Below the pieces are notes generated by a model. The model had not been told where the DNA came from and did no database searches. It saw only the letters and a list, made by a program, of their open reading frames with translations. The position numbers and the translations under genes are program-made. A stretch of 64,000 bases of DNA from Frigoribacterium sp. VKM Ac-2836 (GTDB lineage: Bacteria > Actinomycetota > Actinomycetes > Actinomycetales > Microbacteriaceae): positions 1 through 64,000 of the forward strand of contig NZ_JABRPK010000002.1 of the NCBI RefSeq assembly GCF_013248995.1, read 5' to 3'. Below are positions 16,948 to 25,644 of this stretch, piece by piece. Each line of letters opens with the position of its first letter. Position 1 is the first letter of the stretch.

Positions 16948-17741
16948 ACGCCGATGCCACCCGCCCGCCCCGTCTCGTCGCCCGGCAGGCGCATCTCGCC
17001 TACGACCGCCGCACGGTCAGCGAGGCCGTCGACGCCGACGTGCGCGACGGCTCGTTCACGGTCATCGTCGGACCGAACGCCTGCGGGAAGTCGACCTTGC
17101 TGAGGGCCTTCGCGCGCCTCCTGAAGCCCCGCTCGGGCTCGGTCCTTCTCGACGGACGCGAGCTCGCGGGCGTGCCGGCGAAAGAGGTCGCCCGCATCGT
17201 CGGCCTGTTGCCGCAGACCTCGACCGCACCCGACGGCATCACGGTCGCCGAGCTCGTCGCGCGCGGTCGCTACCCGCATCAGGGGCTCTTCCGGCAGTGG
17301 ACCGGCTCCGACCGCGAGGCCGTCGACGCGGCCCTGGCCGAGACCGACCTCACCGAGCTGGTCGACGTGCCGGTCGACGAGCTGTCGGGTGGGCAACGCC
17401 AACGCGTCTGGGTGGCGATGGCCCTCGCTCAGCAGACGCCGGTGCTGCTGCTCGACGAGCCGACGACCTACCTCGACATCGCGCATCAATACGACCTGCT
17501 CGACCTGTTCGCGCGGCTGCACGGGCAGGGCACGACCGTGGTCGCCGTGCTGCACGACCTGAACCAGGCGGCACGGTACGCGACCGACCTGATCGTGATG
17601 GCCGACGGCGACGTGGTGGCCACGGGCACCCCGACCGAGGTGCTGACCGAACGACTCGTCACCGACGTGTTCGACCTGCCCTGTGTCGTCGTGCCGGACC
17701 CCGTGACCGGGTCGCCGATGGTCGTGCCCCGCCGCCGCTGA
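16944..17741 (+). CDS. FepC-type ABC transporter ATPase
   Basis: 265 aa from GTG 16944, overlapping the previous stop. Walker A GPNACGKST, Q-loop LLPQTS, signature LSGGQRQRVWVAMAL, Walker B VLLLDEPTTYLD and switch His in VLHDLNQAARYA are all intact. It powers the permease pair. This gene serves as a useful uninterrupted comparison for the second ATPase at 26709-27665. Confidence 0.95.
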   Translation: MNADATRPPRLVARQAHLAYDRRTVSEAVDADVRDGSFTVIVGPNACGKSTLLRAFARLLKPRSGSVLLDGRELAGVPAKEVARIVGLLPQTSTAPDGITVAELVARGRYPHQGLFRQWTGSDREAVDAALAETDLTELVDVPVDELSGGQRQRVWVAMALAQQTPVLLLDEPTTYLDIAHQYDLLDLFARLHGQGTTVVAVLHDLNQAARYATDLIVMADGDVVATGTPTEVLTERLVTDVFDLPCVVVPDPVTGSPMVVPRRR

Positions 17742-17772
17742 CGGCGGCCCCTGCCCCGACGAGGGAGGCAAC

Positions 17773-17838
17773 GTCGAACCACAGATGTGGCGTCGAACCA
17801 CGCATATCGGTGGTTCGACGCCACGTCGATGGTTCGAC
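17773..17838. repeat. palindromic element, family C
   Basis: GTCGAACCA pairs with TGGTTCGAC at the ends; inner TGTGGCGTCGAACCAC pairs with GTGGTTCGACGCCAC plus one base. Same nested layout as family B but a different sequence. It lies between convergent genes ending at 17741 and 17860. Confidence 0.8.
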
Positions 17839-17859
17839 CCGAAGGGCGGGTGGCGCGGG

Positions 17860-18012
17860 CTAGCGGGTGCGGGCGGCCGGGCGGGCGCCGCGGCCACGGC
17901 GGTCGGCGCGCGGGGCACGGGAGGGCAGCACTGCCGCGACCAAGAAGAAGACGATGCCGAAGATGACGACGATCGACCCGATGACCATGAGGGCGATGAT
18001 GACGGTTTCCAT
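17860..18012 (-). CDS. 50-aa single-pass membrane protein
   Basis: ATG 18012 is preceded by GGGAGGA at good spacing. Residues about 2-30 form one long hydrophobic helix (VIIALMVIGSIVVIFGIVFF), followed by a strongly basic tail (PRADRRGRGARPAARTR). Hypothetical; it is small, but the start signal and composition support a real gene. Confidence 0.65.
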   Translation of the reverse strand: METVIIALMVIGSIVVIFGIVFFLVAAVLPSRAPRADRRGRGARPAARTR

Positions 18013-18094
18013 CCGACCATCCTCCCGGGCGGACGGGGCGCGCACAAGGCGCGACTCCTGAGCATCCGCCGCCGCGCCTCCTCGGCTCTCGGTC

Positions 18095-18155
18095 GGCGAG
18101 TGGGCAGGGACTGCCCTTCCGACGGGGGCGGACGGCACCTTCTGCCCGCTCGGCG
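18095..18155. repeat. palindromic element, CGAGTGG superfamily
   Basis: GCGAGTGGGCAGGGACTGCC pairs imperfectly with the right arm ending TCTGCCCGCTCGGC. Its closest relative is the element at 23402-23461. A GGAGGCGCG motif lies on each side (about 18073 and 18172). Confidence 0.65.
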
Positions 18156-18288
18156 CCTCCGACAGAACCAGGAGGCGCGGGTCGGCGGGGTACGCCTCCC
18201 AGCGTCCCGACCCGCGACCGCGGGCAGACAGTCGTACCACCGGCTCGTCTCGCACGCCCTCATTCGGCCCGATGACGGTGGCGGGACG

Positions 18289-18294
18289 TAGCGT
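18289..18294 (+). promoter_or_regulatory. -10 element (TAGCGT) with a 5' leader
   Basis: Predicted transcription start near 18300, giving a leader of about 55 nt with a GAGGAG ribosome-binding site (18343-18348) before GTG 18355. Confidence 0.45.
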
Positions 18295-18354
18295 CGAGGA
18301 TGCCGGGGCGACGGGGGACGTCGCCCGGCACCACGTCTTCTCCGAGGAGTCCGA

Positions 18355-19845
18355 GTGACCAGCGACACCGCCACCACCCGCCCCACCCTGTTCTGCCTGC
18401 ACGCCCTCGGCATGAGCCGGCTCGAGTTCGGCCCCCTGACCGAGGCGCTCGGCGACGAGTTCGAGGTGGTCTCGCTCGACCTGCCCGGCTTCGGCGACGC
18501 CACGACCGCCGACGGGGTGACCGTCGACGACATGGTGCGCCAGGTCACTCGGCAGATCCGCCGCCACGGCGCCACGCGATGGCTGCTCGTCGGCCACAGC
18601 ATGGGCGGCAAGATCGCCTCCATCGTCGGCGCCCGCACGCTCGCCGGTCAGGGCGGGCTCTTCGGCCTCGCGGGGGTCGTGTTGCTCGCGGCCTCCCCGC
18701 CGTCGCCCGAGCCGATGAGCGAGGCGAACCGTGAGCAGATGATCGCCGCGGCCGCCGACGGTCCCCTCGACGCCGAGACGGCGCGTTCCTTCGTGGACGA
18801 CAACGTCGGGGCACCGCTCCCGTCGGTGCTCGACGACCAGGCCCTCGCCGACCTGCACCGCGCCTCCCCCGAGGCGTGGACCGCCTGGTTCGACCGCGGC
18901 AGCCGAGAGGACTGGTCGGCCGAGGTCGGCACGCTCGATCTTCCCGCCCTGATCGTCGCCGGGGGTGCCGACGGGCCACTCGGCGAGGACGCCCAACGCC
19001 GCCTGAACGGCGGCGTCTACCCGCGTGCCACCCACCTGACCCTCGAGGGTGCCGGCCATCTGCTGCCGCTCGAGCGCCCGACCGAGGTCGCCTCGGCCAT
19101 CGCCGACTTCTGGCACGACGACGCCGGGCGGGCTCCCGTGATGTCCGACGACTTCGCCCGCGTGATGGCGTCGAGCCGCACCGCGTCGAACACGCGCGGC
19201 ATCCTCGCGAAGCGAGCCGTCGCCGACGACCCGCGCTACGCCCCGACGGTGCTGACCGAGGCCCAGCTGACCACGCTGCGAGCCGTCGCCGCCCGCGTCG
19301 TACCGCAAGAAGACCCCGCGCACTCGATCGACCTCGCCGCCCGGGTCGACGCCCAGCTGGCCGCGGGCTACGGCGACGGTTGGCGCAACGCCGACCTGCC
19401 GAGCGACCCCGAGGCCTACGCGCTGGGTCTCGACGCCCTCGCCGACTTCACCGACCTGACGCCCGAGCAGCAAGACGAGCGTCTCGCCGCGATCGTCGCC
19501 GGCGACCCTGACGACACCCTCGAGACGGTCGGCGACAGCGGCGGCGGCGACTCGCACCACGGCGGCGACCAGGGCGACGCCGGGCTCACCGGCGGCACCC
19601 CGGGCAGCACCGACCAGCCCAGCGCCGACGAGGCCCACCCCTTCTCGGTCGAACAGCTCACCGCGTGGTTCGAGGACTGCCGAGTCGACCTGGTCAAGCT
19701 CTGGCTCGCCCACCCCGCGACGATGGAACGCATCGGCTTCGACGGCTTCGCGAACGGCCGTGCCGGTCGCGCCCTGCAAGGATTCAGCCGGCTCGGCGCC
19801 GGCCAACGAGAGGGCTGGGAACCAGCCATGGAGGTCACCCGATGA
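18355..19845 (+). CDS. alpha/beta hydrolase fused to a gluconate-2-dehydrogenase-subunit-3-like domain
   Basis: 496 aa from GTG 18355. Residues about 1-260 are an alpha/beta hydrolase: nucleophile elbow GHSMGGK, an acid in the GGADGPL region and the catalytic His in GAGHLLPLERP. Residues about 280-496 resemble gluconate 2-dehydrogenase subunit 3 (LTEAQLTTLRAVAARVVPQE, then LWLAHPATMERIGFDGFANG), interrupted by a Gly/Asp/His-rich linker near 390-420. That subunit normally partners a GMC oxidoreductase, which is exactly the next gene, coupled by a 4-bp overlap. The hydrolase fusion is unusual and there is no Tat signal, so the complex may be cytoplasmic. The domain assignment is by pattern only. 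Confidence 0.75.
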   Translation: MTSDTATTRPTLFCLHALGMSRLEFGPLTEALGDEFEVVSLDLPGFGDATTADGVTVDDMVRQVTRQIRRHGATRWLLVGHSMGGKIASIVGARTLAGQGGLFGLAGVVLLAASPPSPEPMSEANREQMIAAAADGPLDAETARSFVDDNVGAPLPSVLDDQALADLHRASPEAWTAWFDRGSREDWSAEVGTLDLPALIVAGGADGPLGEDAQRRLNGGVYPRATHLTLEGAGHLLPLERPTEVASAIADFWHDDAGRAPVMSDDFARVMASSRTASNTRGILAKRAVADDPRYAPTVLTEAQLTTLRAVAARVVPQEDPAHSIDLAARVDAQLAAGYGDGWRNADLPSDPEAYALGLDALADFTDLTPEQQDERLAAIVAGDPDDTLETVGDSGGGDSHHGGDQGDAGLTGGTPGSTDQPSADEAHPFSVEQLTAWFEDCRVDLVKLWLAHPATMERIGFDGFANGRAGRALQGFSRLGAGQREGWEPAMEVTR

Positions 19846-21455
19846 AGCTCGACGGACAACGCACCTACGACGAGTCCGAGGTCGTCGACGCGGTCGTGAT
19901 CGGAACGGGCGCCGGTGGTGCGCCGATCCTGGCGAAGCTCGCCCTGCAGGGGCTCAAGGTCGTCGCCCTCGAGGCCGGTCGCAACTTCGAGCCCGAGGAG
20001 TACACACAGGACGAGATCGAAGCCGTCCAGATCAACTGGATGGACGAGCGCCTGAGCGGCGGCGAGACCCCGACCGCCTTCGGCCAGAACAACAGCGGCA
20101 AGGGCGTCGGTGGCTCGACCCTGCACTGGGGTGCGTTCACGCCGCGCCCCGACGAGCGAGACCTCAAGCTCAAGTCGCTGACCGGCAAGGGCGAGGACTG
20201 GCCCGTCGACCACGCCGAGTTGATCGGGTACGTCGAAGAGGTCGAGCACTTCGTCGGCGTCTCGGGCCCGGCCGACTACCCGTGGGATCCCTCCCGTTCG
20301 TACCTGATGCCGCCGCCCGCACGCAACGCGTCGAGCGACATGATGATCCGCGGCTGCGAGGCCCTGGGCATCCGGGCGACGGACGCCCCCGCCGCCCTGG
20401 TCAGCCGTGACTGGCGCCAGGAGCACGTCGGCACCCGCCCGGCCTGCGTCGGCTGCGGCAGCTGCCACCAGGGGTGCCGCAGCGGCGCGAAGGTCAGCAT
20501 GGACACCAGCTACCTGCCGATGGCCGTCGCGAACGGCGCCGAGATCCGTCCCGAGTCGATGGTCACGGGCATCGAGCTCGACGAGGCCGGCGAGGTGTCG
20601 GCCGTGGTCTACGTCCGAGACGGCGTCGAGCACCGCCAGCGCACCGCCGCGCTCTTCCTCTGCGCGGGCGGGGTCGAGACGCCGCGCCTGCTGCTGCACA
20701 CCGGCATCGCCAACAGCAGCGACCAGGTCGGACGCAACTTCATGGCCCACGGGGCCACCCAGGTCTGGGGCACCTTCGACACCGAGATGCGCGGCTACCG
20801 CGGCTACCCGTCGTCGATCATCACCGAAGACACGATGCGGCCCGAGGGCGTCGACTTCGTCGGCGGCTACCTGATCCAGAGCCTCGGGGCGATGCCGCTG
20901 ACGCTGGCGACGACCCTGGCGCGAGGTGCCGGCCTCTGGGGCCCCGAGCTCGTGAAGGCCCTCGACGACTACCGGTTCATGGCCGGTGTCGGCATCAACG
21001 CCGAGTGCCTGCCGAGCGAGCAGAACCGGCTGACCCTGTCCGACGAGGTCGACGAGTTCGGCATGCCCAAGGTGGTCGTCACGTTCACGCCGGGCGACAA
21101 CGAGAAGGCCATCGACGACCACGCCGTCGAGACGATGACCGCGATCGTCGAGGCGGCCGGCGGGCGCGACATCAGGGTGCTGGCCCGCACGGCGCACACG
21201 ATCGGCACCTGCCGCATGGGCACCGACCCGTCGACGGCCGTGGTCGACCCCGACGGGCGCAGCTTCGACGTGCCGAACCTCTGGATCGCCGACAACTCGG
21301 TCTTCCCGAGCGCCGTCGTCGCCAACCCGGCGCTGACGATCATGGCCCTCGGCCTACGCACGGCCGACCGCTTCCTGGCGAGCGCCGGGCTGTCGGGTGC
21401 CGTCGCCGGCGAGCGCGTGGGGGCCGACGTCTCGCGCGTGGTCGACGCGGCCTGA
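19842..21455 (+). CDS. GMC-family FAD-dependent oxidoreductase (gluconate/alcohol dehydrogenase type)
   Basis: 537 aa from ATG 19842, overlapping the previous stop. The FAD dinucleotide-binding motif GTGAGGAPILAKLALQGL is followed by a distal Glu in LEAGR. A Cys cluster CVGCGSCHQGC lies near residue 205, as in several dehydrogenase-type GMC members. The C-terminal GMC signature runs from THTIGTCRMG-like residues to NPALTIMALGLRTADR. It oxidises an alcohol, sugar or sugar acid; the substrate is unknown. It pairs with the preceding subunit-3-like fusion. Confidence 0.87.
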   Translation: MKLDGQRTYDESEVVDAVVIGTGAGGAPILAKLALQGLKVVALEAGRNFEPEEYTQDEIEAVQINWMDERLSGGETPTAFGQNNSGKGVGGSTLHWGAFTPRPDERDLKLKSLTGKGEDWPVDHAELIGYVEEVEHFVGVSGPADYPWDPSRSYLMPPPARNASSDMMIRGCEALGIRATDAPAALVSRDWRQEHVGTRPACVGCGSCHQGCRSGAKVSMDTSYLPMAVANGAEIRPESMVTGIELDEAGEVSAVVYVRDGVEHRQRTAALFLCAGGVETPRLLLHTGIANSSDQVGRNFMAHGATQVWGTFDTEMRGYRGYPSSIITEDTMRPEGVDFVGGYLIQSLGAMPLTLATTLARGAGLWGPELVKALDDYRFMAGVGINAECLPSEQNRLTLSDEVDEFGMPKVVVTFTPGDNEKAIDDHAVETMTAIVEAAGGRDIRVLARTAHTIGTCRMGTDPSTAVVDPDGRSFDVPNLWIADNSVFPSAVVANPALTIMALGLRTADRFLASAGLSGAVAGERVGADVSRVVDAA

Positions 21456-21464
21456 CGCAGCTTT

Positions 21465-21527
21465 CGCGACCCGCGCCTCCCGCGACCCGCGCCTCCTGAG
21501 CCCCCGGCCCCGGAGGCGCGGGTCGCG
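21465..21527. repeat. tandem plus inverted 16-mer built on the GGAGGCGCG motif
   Basis: CGCGACCCGCGCCTCC occurs twice head to tail (21465-21480 and 21481-21496), and its exact reverse complement follows at 21512-21527. Either direct copy can form a perfect 16-bp hairpin with it. It lies 10 bp after the GMC oxidoreductase stop. Confidence 0.9.
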
Positions 21528-21600
21528 TCGGCCGGCCGGCATCGTCCTCCGGGCGCACGGTGTGGTCCCCGAGGGGGACGCGGGCCGAGGGGCTCGTCCC

Positions 21601-21606
21601 TAGGCT
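21601..21606 (+). promoter_or_regulatory. leaderless -10 (TAGGCT)
   Basis: Ends 6 nt before ATG 21613. No Shine-Dalgarno. Confidence 0.5.
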
Positions 21607-21612
21607 CGACGG

Positions 21613-22914
21613 ATGGCCTTCCGAACCCTGCGCCGGGCGATCGCGGCACCGGTGGCTGCCGCACTCGTCGTGTGCGGCCTCACCTCGTGCTTCTTCGCCG
21701 AACCGCCGCCGGAGGGCTCCGAGGAGTCGTTGGCCGAGCTGACCGATCGGATCGAGGCGATCGACGGCGTCGCCTCGGTCGAGACCCGACTGCAGCAGCG
21801 CGACGCGAAGGACGACCCCTTCACCTGGGATGCATACGTCGACGTCGTCGCCGACGGTCCCGACCTCGGGGTGGCGGCCCGCATCGACCACGCGGTGGGC
21901 GAGGGCGTCACGGGCGCGGCCCTCGACATCGACCTCGACGTCCCCGGCGTCCCGGGCCTCGCCCCGGTCACCCTCGATCCGAGGTCGGAGGTCCAGGTGG
22001 GGCTGGCGGACGCCCTGCGCGGCGAGAGCACCCTCGCCTCCGTCGACACCACCCGCTACGCCTACTCGGCGGTCGTCGCACCCGGGAGCTCGTTCGCGAC
22101 CGCCGCGGCCGCCGTCCAGCCGCACCTCGGCACGGCCGGCCCGACCTTCGCCCTCCGCCTCGACGAGGCCGCGAACACGATGTCCGTCCCTCCGTCGGTG
22201 GCACTGACCCCGACCTCGCCGTCACCGACGATGCTCGCGACGATCGACGCCGTCCTCGCGCTCGACGGCGTCACCGACCTGGCCTTCGTGCCCGGAGAGG
22301 CCGCCGGGAGCACTCGCCCGTCGTTGGGCGTCTCGGCCTATGATCCCGACACCGTGGTCGCCGGCCTGGTCGGGGCGACCGACGACCAGGCCGACGCCGG
22401 GGTCGCCCGCCGCACCGAGTTCTCGGTGCGGCGACCCCGGGCGACCACGTCGATCACCGGCTGGATCGGTCTGCCTCCCGGCGCGCCCGAACCCGATGAC
22501 GGCCCCGAGCCCCAGCCGGGCGACGTCGGCGAGGACCCGTTCGTCAACGAGGGCCCCGTCGCCGAGCTGCCCGAGCAGGAGGCCGCCGTGCGGGCGTACG
22601 TCGAGGCGTCCGTGGCATCGACCGGGGTGCCGGCCGAGGTCGAGACCCGACGCGAACTCTGCGAGACCGAGTACGGCACCCGGGTGGTCGGCTCGGTGGT
22701 CGTGCCCGTGTTCACCGTCTACGACGACGCGCAGGGCCCGTTCGACGCGGTCGTCGACGGCTGGTCGGCCGACGGGTTCCACCAGGCCGGCCGGGCCATG
22801 GGTCGTGACTACTGGTCCGCGCCTCCCGACCGGGCCGACGGCATCGAGTCGGCGAGCATCCGGGGCACGGCCGACGGCTTGTCGTTCGGCGTCCAGACCG
22901 GGTGCCTCTCGTGA
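21613..22914 (+). CDS. lipoprotein, hypothetical
   Basis: 433 aa. Signal peptide with lipobox LTSC (Cys about 26), then an acidic Pro/Glu stretch. The body consists of repeated alpha/beta units of the form ID-GV-SVE, suggesting ferredoxin-like repeats. A Pro-rich, acidic segment (GAPEPDDGPEPQPGD) separates the C-terminal third. No enzyme motif is visible. Its stop overlaps the next GTG, so it is co-translated with a membrane protein. Confidence 0.75.
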   Translation: MAFRTLRRAIAAPVAAALVVCGLTSCFFAEPPPEGSEESLAELTDRIEAIDGVASVETRLQQRDAKDDPFTWDAYVDVVADGPDLGVAARIDHAVGEGVTGAALDIDLDVPGVPGLAPVTLDPRSEVQVGLADALRGESTLASVDTTRYAYSAVVAPGSSFATAAAAVQPHLGTAGPTFALRLDEAANTMSVPPSVALTPTSPSPTMLATIDAVLALDGVTDLAFVPGEAAGSTRPSLGVSAYDPDTVVAGLVGATDDQADAGVARRTEFSVRRPRATTSITGWIGLPPGAPEPDDGPEPQPGDVGEDPFVNEGPVAELPEQEAAVRAYVEASVASTGVPAEVETRRELCETEYGTRVVGSVVVPVFTVYDDAQGPFDAVVDGWSADGFHQAGRAMGRDYWSAPPDRADGIESASIRGTADGLSFGVQTGCLS

Positions 22915-23378
22915 GTCCGCGCGTCGAGTGGTCGCGAAGCGTCCTTCCGGCTGCGTCGAAGGACGGTTCGGGACCACTCGACCCTGGGCGCGGGCGGTAC
23001 GGGCGTGGACGACGAGCCCGGAGCGTCACGGCGATCGCGGCGGCCACGACCGTCGCCCTCGGCGTCGTCGCGACGCTGGTCGTTCCGGGGCTGGCCGGCG
23101 ACCTCCTCGGCTCGGCGCTCTACACCGTGCTGCTCGCCCTGCTGCTCGCGCTGGTCGCGCCGCGTCTGCCCGGGCTCGCCCTCGCGGCGACGGCGACCGC
23201 GGTCTCGGTCGGCGTCGAACTGCTGCAGCTGACCGGGTTGCCCGCAGCCGCGACGGCGGCGTTCCCGCCCGCGGCGTGGGTGCTCGGCTCGACGTTCGCG
23301 GCGACCGACCTGCTCGGGTACCTGGCCGGGGGCGTCGCGGGGCTGGTGCTGCTTGGGGTCCTGCGCCGCGCCTCCTGA
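22911..23378 (+). CDS. DUF2809-family membrane protein with a palindrome-encoded N-terminus
   Basis: 155 aa from GTG 22911, overlapping the previous stop by 4 bp. The hydrophobic body (four to five helices; LGSALYTVLLALLLALV, VSVGVELLQLTG, TDLLGYLAGGVAGL) fits DUF2809. Residues about 4-23 are encoded by the palindromic element at 22923-22982. I found no ATG, GTG or TTG in frame between the element and the first helix, so the element is part of the coding sequence. Function unknown. Confidence 0.72.
   Translation: MSPRVEWSRSVLPAASKDGSGPLDPGRGRYGRGRRARSVTAIAAATTVALGVVATLVVPGLAGDLLGSALYTVLLALLLALVAPRLPGLALAATATAVSVGVELLQLTGLPAAATAAFPPAAWVLGSTFAATDLLGYLAGGVAGLVLLGVLRRAS
22923..22982. repeat. palindromic element, family D, copy 1 (in frame in a gene)
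   Basis: 60 bp. GTCGAGTGGTC pairs with GACCACTCGAC at the ends; inner CGAAGCGTCCTTC pairs with GAAGGACGGTTCG. Read in the gene frame it gives RVEWSRSVLPAASKDGSGPL. Confidence 0.9.
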
Positions 23379-23401
23379 CCTCGCCACCCCGGGAGGCGCG
23401 G

Positions 23402-23461
23402 GTCGAGTGGGCAGGAACGGCCCTTCGTCGAGGCGGGAAGGGCACCTTCCGCCCACTCGAC
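23402..23461. repeat. palindromic element, family E
   Basis: 60 bp. GTCGAGTGGGC pairs with GCCCACTCGAC; inner GGCCCTTC pairs with GAAGGGCA imperfectly. The outer arms are those of family D with a different interior. It sits between convergent genes and probably acts as a bidirectional terminator. Confidence 0.85.
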
Positions 23462-23480
23462 CGGCACGGGCGTGGGGGTG

Positions 23481-25634
23481 TCAGCTCGTGGCGCCCCGCC
23501 CGCGCCAGAGCAGCCAGACGAAGTACGGCGTGCCGATGACGGCGGTCAGCAGGCCGGCGCCGAGCTGCGCCGGAGCGATCACCGTGCGGCCGAGCACGTC
23601 GGCGGCGCACACCAGCACCGCGCCGAGCAGCACGGCGACGGGCAGCACCCGGGCGTGGCGCCTTCCGACCAATGACCGGGCCGCGTGCGGGGCGACGAGC
23701 CCGACGAACCCGACCACGCCGACGGCGGACACGGCCGTCGCCGTGAGCAGCACCGCCAGCGACAGGAACACCAGCCGCGACCGCGAGAGCGAGACCCCGA
23801 GGAGGCGCGGGGTGTCGTCGTCCACCCCGAGCAGGTCGAGGCGACGACGCAGCAGCACGACCACGACGAGGGCGGCGACGAGCACCAGCGACACCGGCAC
23901 GACGTCGTCCAGCGTGCGGCCGTAGGTCGAACCGGACAGCCAGGTGAGCGCCTTGGCGCCGTTGAACGGGTCGGTCAGGACGATCAGCAGGCTGATCGCG
24001 GCCGCCGTCGCCGTCGAGACGCCGATGCCGATCAGCACGAGCCGGTTCTGCGGGAAGCCCCCTCGGGAGGCCAGGCCGAACACGATCACGGCCGCCAGGA
24101 CGGCTCCCGCGAACGCCGCCCCGGCGACGCCCCAGCCGGTCGCGAGCGGCACGGTCGTGACGAGCAGCACGGCGCCGAGGCCGGCACCGCCCGTCACGCC
24201 GAGGATGCCCGGCTCGGCGAGGGGATTGCGCGTGACGGCCTGCACGAGCGTGCCGGCTAGGGCCAACGCGGCGCCAGCGGCGAGCGCCCCCACGACCCGG
24301 GGGACGCGCGTGTCGAGGACGTAGGTGACGACGCGGCCCGAGCGGCCGGCGGCCCAGTTCGCCACGTCGCCGAGCAGCAGCTTGGCGTCGCCGAGCAGCA
24401 CCGAGCCGAGCACGACGGCGACGAGCGCGGCCGCGACGACCAGCAGCACCACCGTGAAACGCCGACGCGAGACCACGGGGTGCCGGTCGGTGGGGGTGAC
24501 GCCGCCGTGGTCGCGGGCGCGGAACGCCAGCACGACCAGGAAGACGGCTCCGAGCAGCGAGGTCACCACGCCGGTCGGCACCTGCACCGAGGTCTCGGCA
24601 CCGACCAGGGCACGCAGCAGCACGTCGGCGCCGAGCACGAGGGCCGCCCCGGCGAGGCCCGCGAGCGGGAGCAGGACGAGGAACCGGCGGACCGAGGGCA
24701 CGGCCCGACGCAGCAGCCGGACGAGGGCGGGGGCACAGAGGCCGACGAAGCCGATCGGGCCCGCGAGGGTGACCGCGGAGGCCGAGAGCAGCACGGCCGC
24801 GAACACGGTCACCACGCGGGTGGTGCGGACGTCGACGCCGACGCTGCGGGCGGCGTCGTCACCGAGGGCGAGGGCGTCGATGCGGACGTTCACGACGACG
24901 AGCACGAGCAGTCCGACCACGATCACCGGGGCGAGCTGGACGACACCGTCGAAGCCGTTCTGCGAGATGCTGCCCTGTCCCCAGGCGTAGAGGCCCGCGG
25001 TCTGCTGCGGGAAGAGCAGCAACAGGGCGCTCGTGACCGAGGCGAGGCCGAGGGCGAGGGCGCTGCCGGCGAGCACGAGCCGCACGGTGCCGGCTCCCAG
25101 GCCGGACAGCGCGAGCACGAGCCCTGCGGCGAGCAGCCCGCCGACGAACGCGACGCCGGAGGACGCCAGCAGGGGCAGGCTGAGTCCGGTGACGGCGGCG
25201 ATCGTGAGGGCGACGTAGGCGCCGGCGTTCACGGCGAGGGTGTCGGGCGAGGCGAGCACGTTGCGGCTCATCTGCTGCAGGGCGGCCCCGGCCGCTCCGA
25301 GGGCGACGCCGACGAGCAGGCCGGCGAGCATCCGCGGGAGGCGCGAGGCCACCACCACGGACGCGTCACCTGCCGTCGCGGTGCCGGTCAGCGCCTGCCA
25401 GACCTGGCGGGCGCCGACGTCGGCGGTGCCCTGCGTGACGTCGACGAGGGCGAGCACCACGACGACGGCGACCAGCGCGACCGTCACGCCCACCGACCCG
25501 AGCGTGAGCCGGCGGGGGGCGGCGAGCCGCGCCTCCCGGGCTCGTGCCGCACGGAGTGCGCGCTCGTCGGGCCCGGCAGGGGGCTCGCCGAGCCGGGGCG
25601 GCGCGGGGTCGGTGGGGGTGACGGTGGTGCTCAC
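23481..25634 (-). CDS. double-length FecCD iron-siderophore ABC permease
   Basis: 717 aa from GTG 25634. Two complete FecCD units are fused in one chain, as in FhuB. The first has SRLPRMLAGLLVGVALGAAG and MSRNVLASPDTLAVNAGAY; the second has TRVPRVVGALAAGAALALAG and TRNPLAEPGILGVTGGAG. Both keep the C-terminal VGFVGL coupling region. It is the last gene of the ATPase-binding protein-permease operon and starts 10 bp after the binding-protein stop. Confidence 0.93.
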   Translation of the reverse strand: MSTTVTPTDPAPPRLGEPPAGPDERALRAARAREARLAAPRRLTLGSVGVTVALVAVVVVLALVDVTQGTADVGARQVWQALTGTATAGDASVVVASRLPRMLAGLLVGVALGAAGAALQQMSRNVLASPDTLAVNAGAYVALTIAAVTGLSLPLLASSGVAFVGGLLAAGLVLALSGLGAGTVRLVLAGSALALGLASVTSALLLLFPQQTAGLYAWGQGSISQNGFDGVVQLAPVIVVGLLVLVVVNVRIDALALGDDAARSVGVDVRTTRVVTVFAAVLLSASAVTLAGPIGFVGLCAPALVRLLRRAVPSVRRFLVLLPLAGLAGAALVLGADVLLRALVGAETSVQVPTGVVTSLLGAVFLVVLAFRARDHGGVTPTDRHPVVSRRRFTVVLLVVAAALVAVVLGSVLLGDAKLLLGDVANWAAGRSGRVVTYVLDTRVPRVVGALAAGAALALAGTLVQAVTRNPLAEPGILGVTGGAGLGAVLLVTTVPLATGWGVAGAAFAGAVLAAVIVFGLASRGGFPQNRLVLIGIGVSTATAAAISLLIVLTDPFNGAKALTWLSGSTYGRTLDDVVPVSLVLVAALVVVVLLRRRLDLLGVDDDTPRLLGVSLSRSRLVFLSLAVLLTATAVSAVGVVGFVGLVAPHAARSLVGRRHARVLPVAVLLGAVLVCAADVLGRTVIAPAQLGAGLLTAVIGTPYFVWLLWRGRGATS

Positions 25635-25644
25635 GGTGCGGGCG

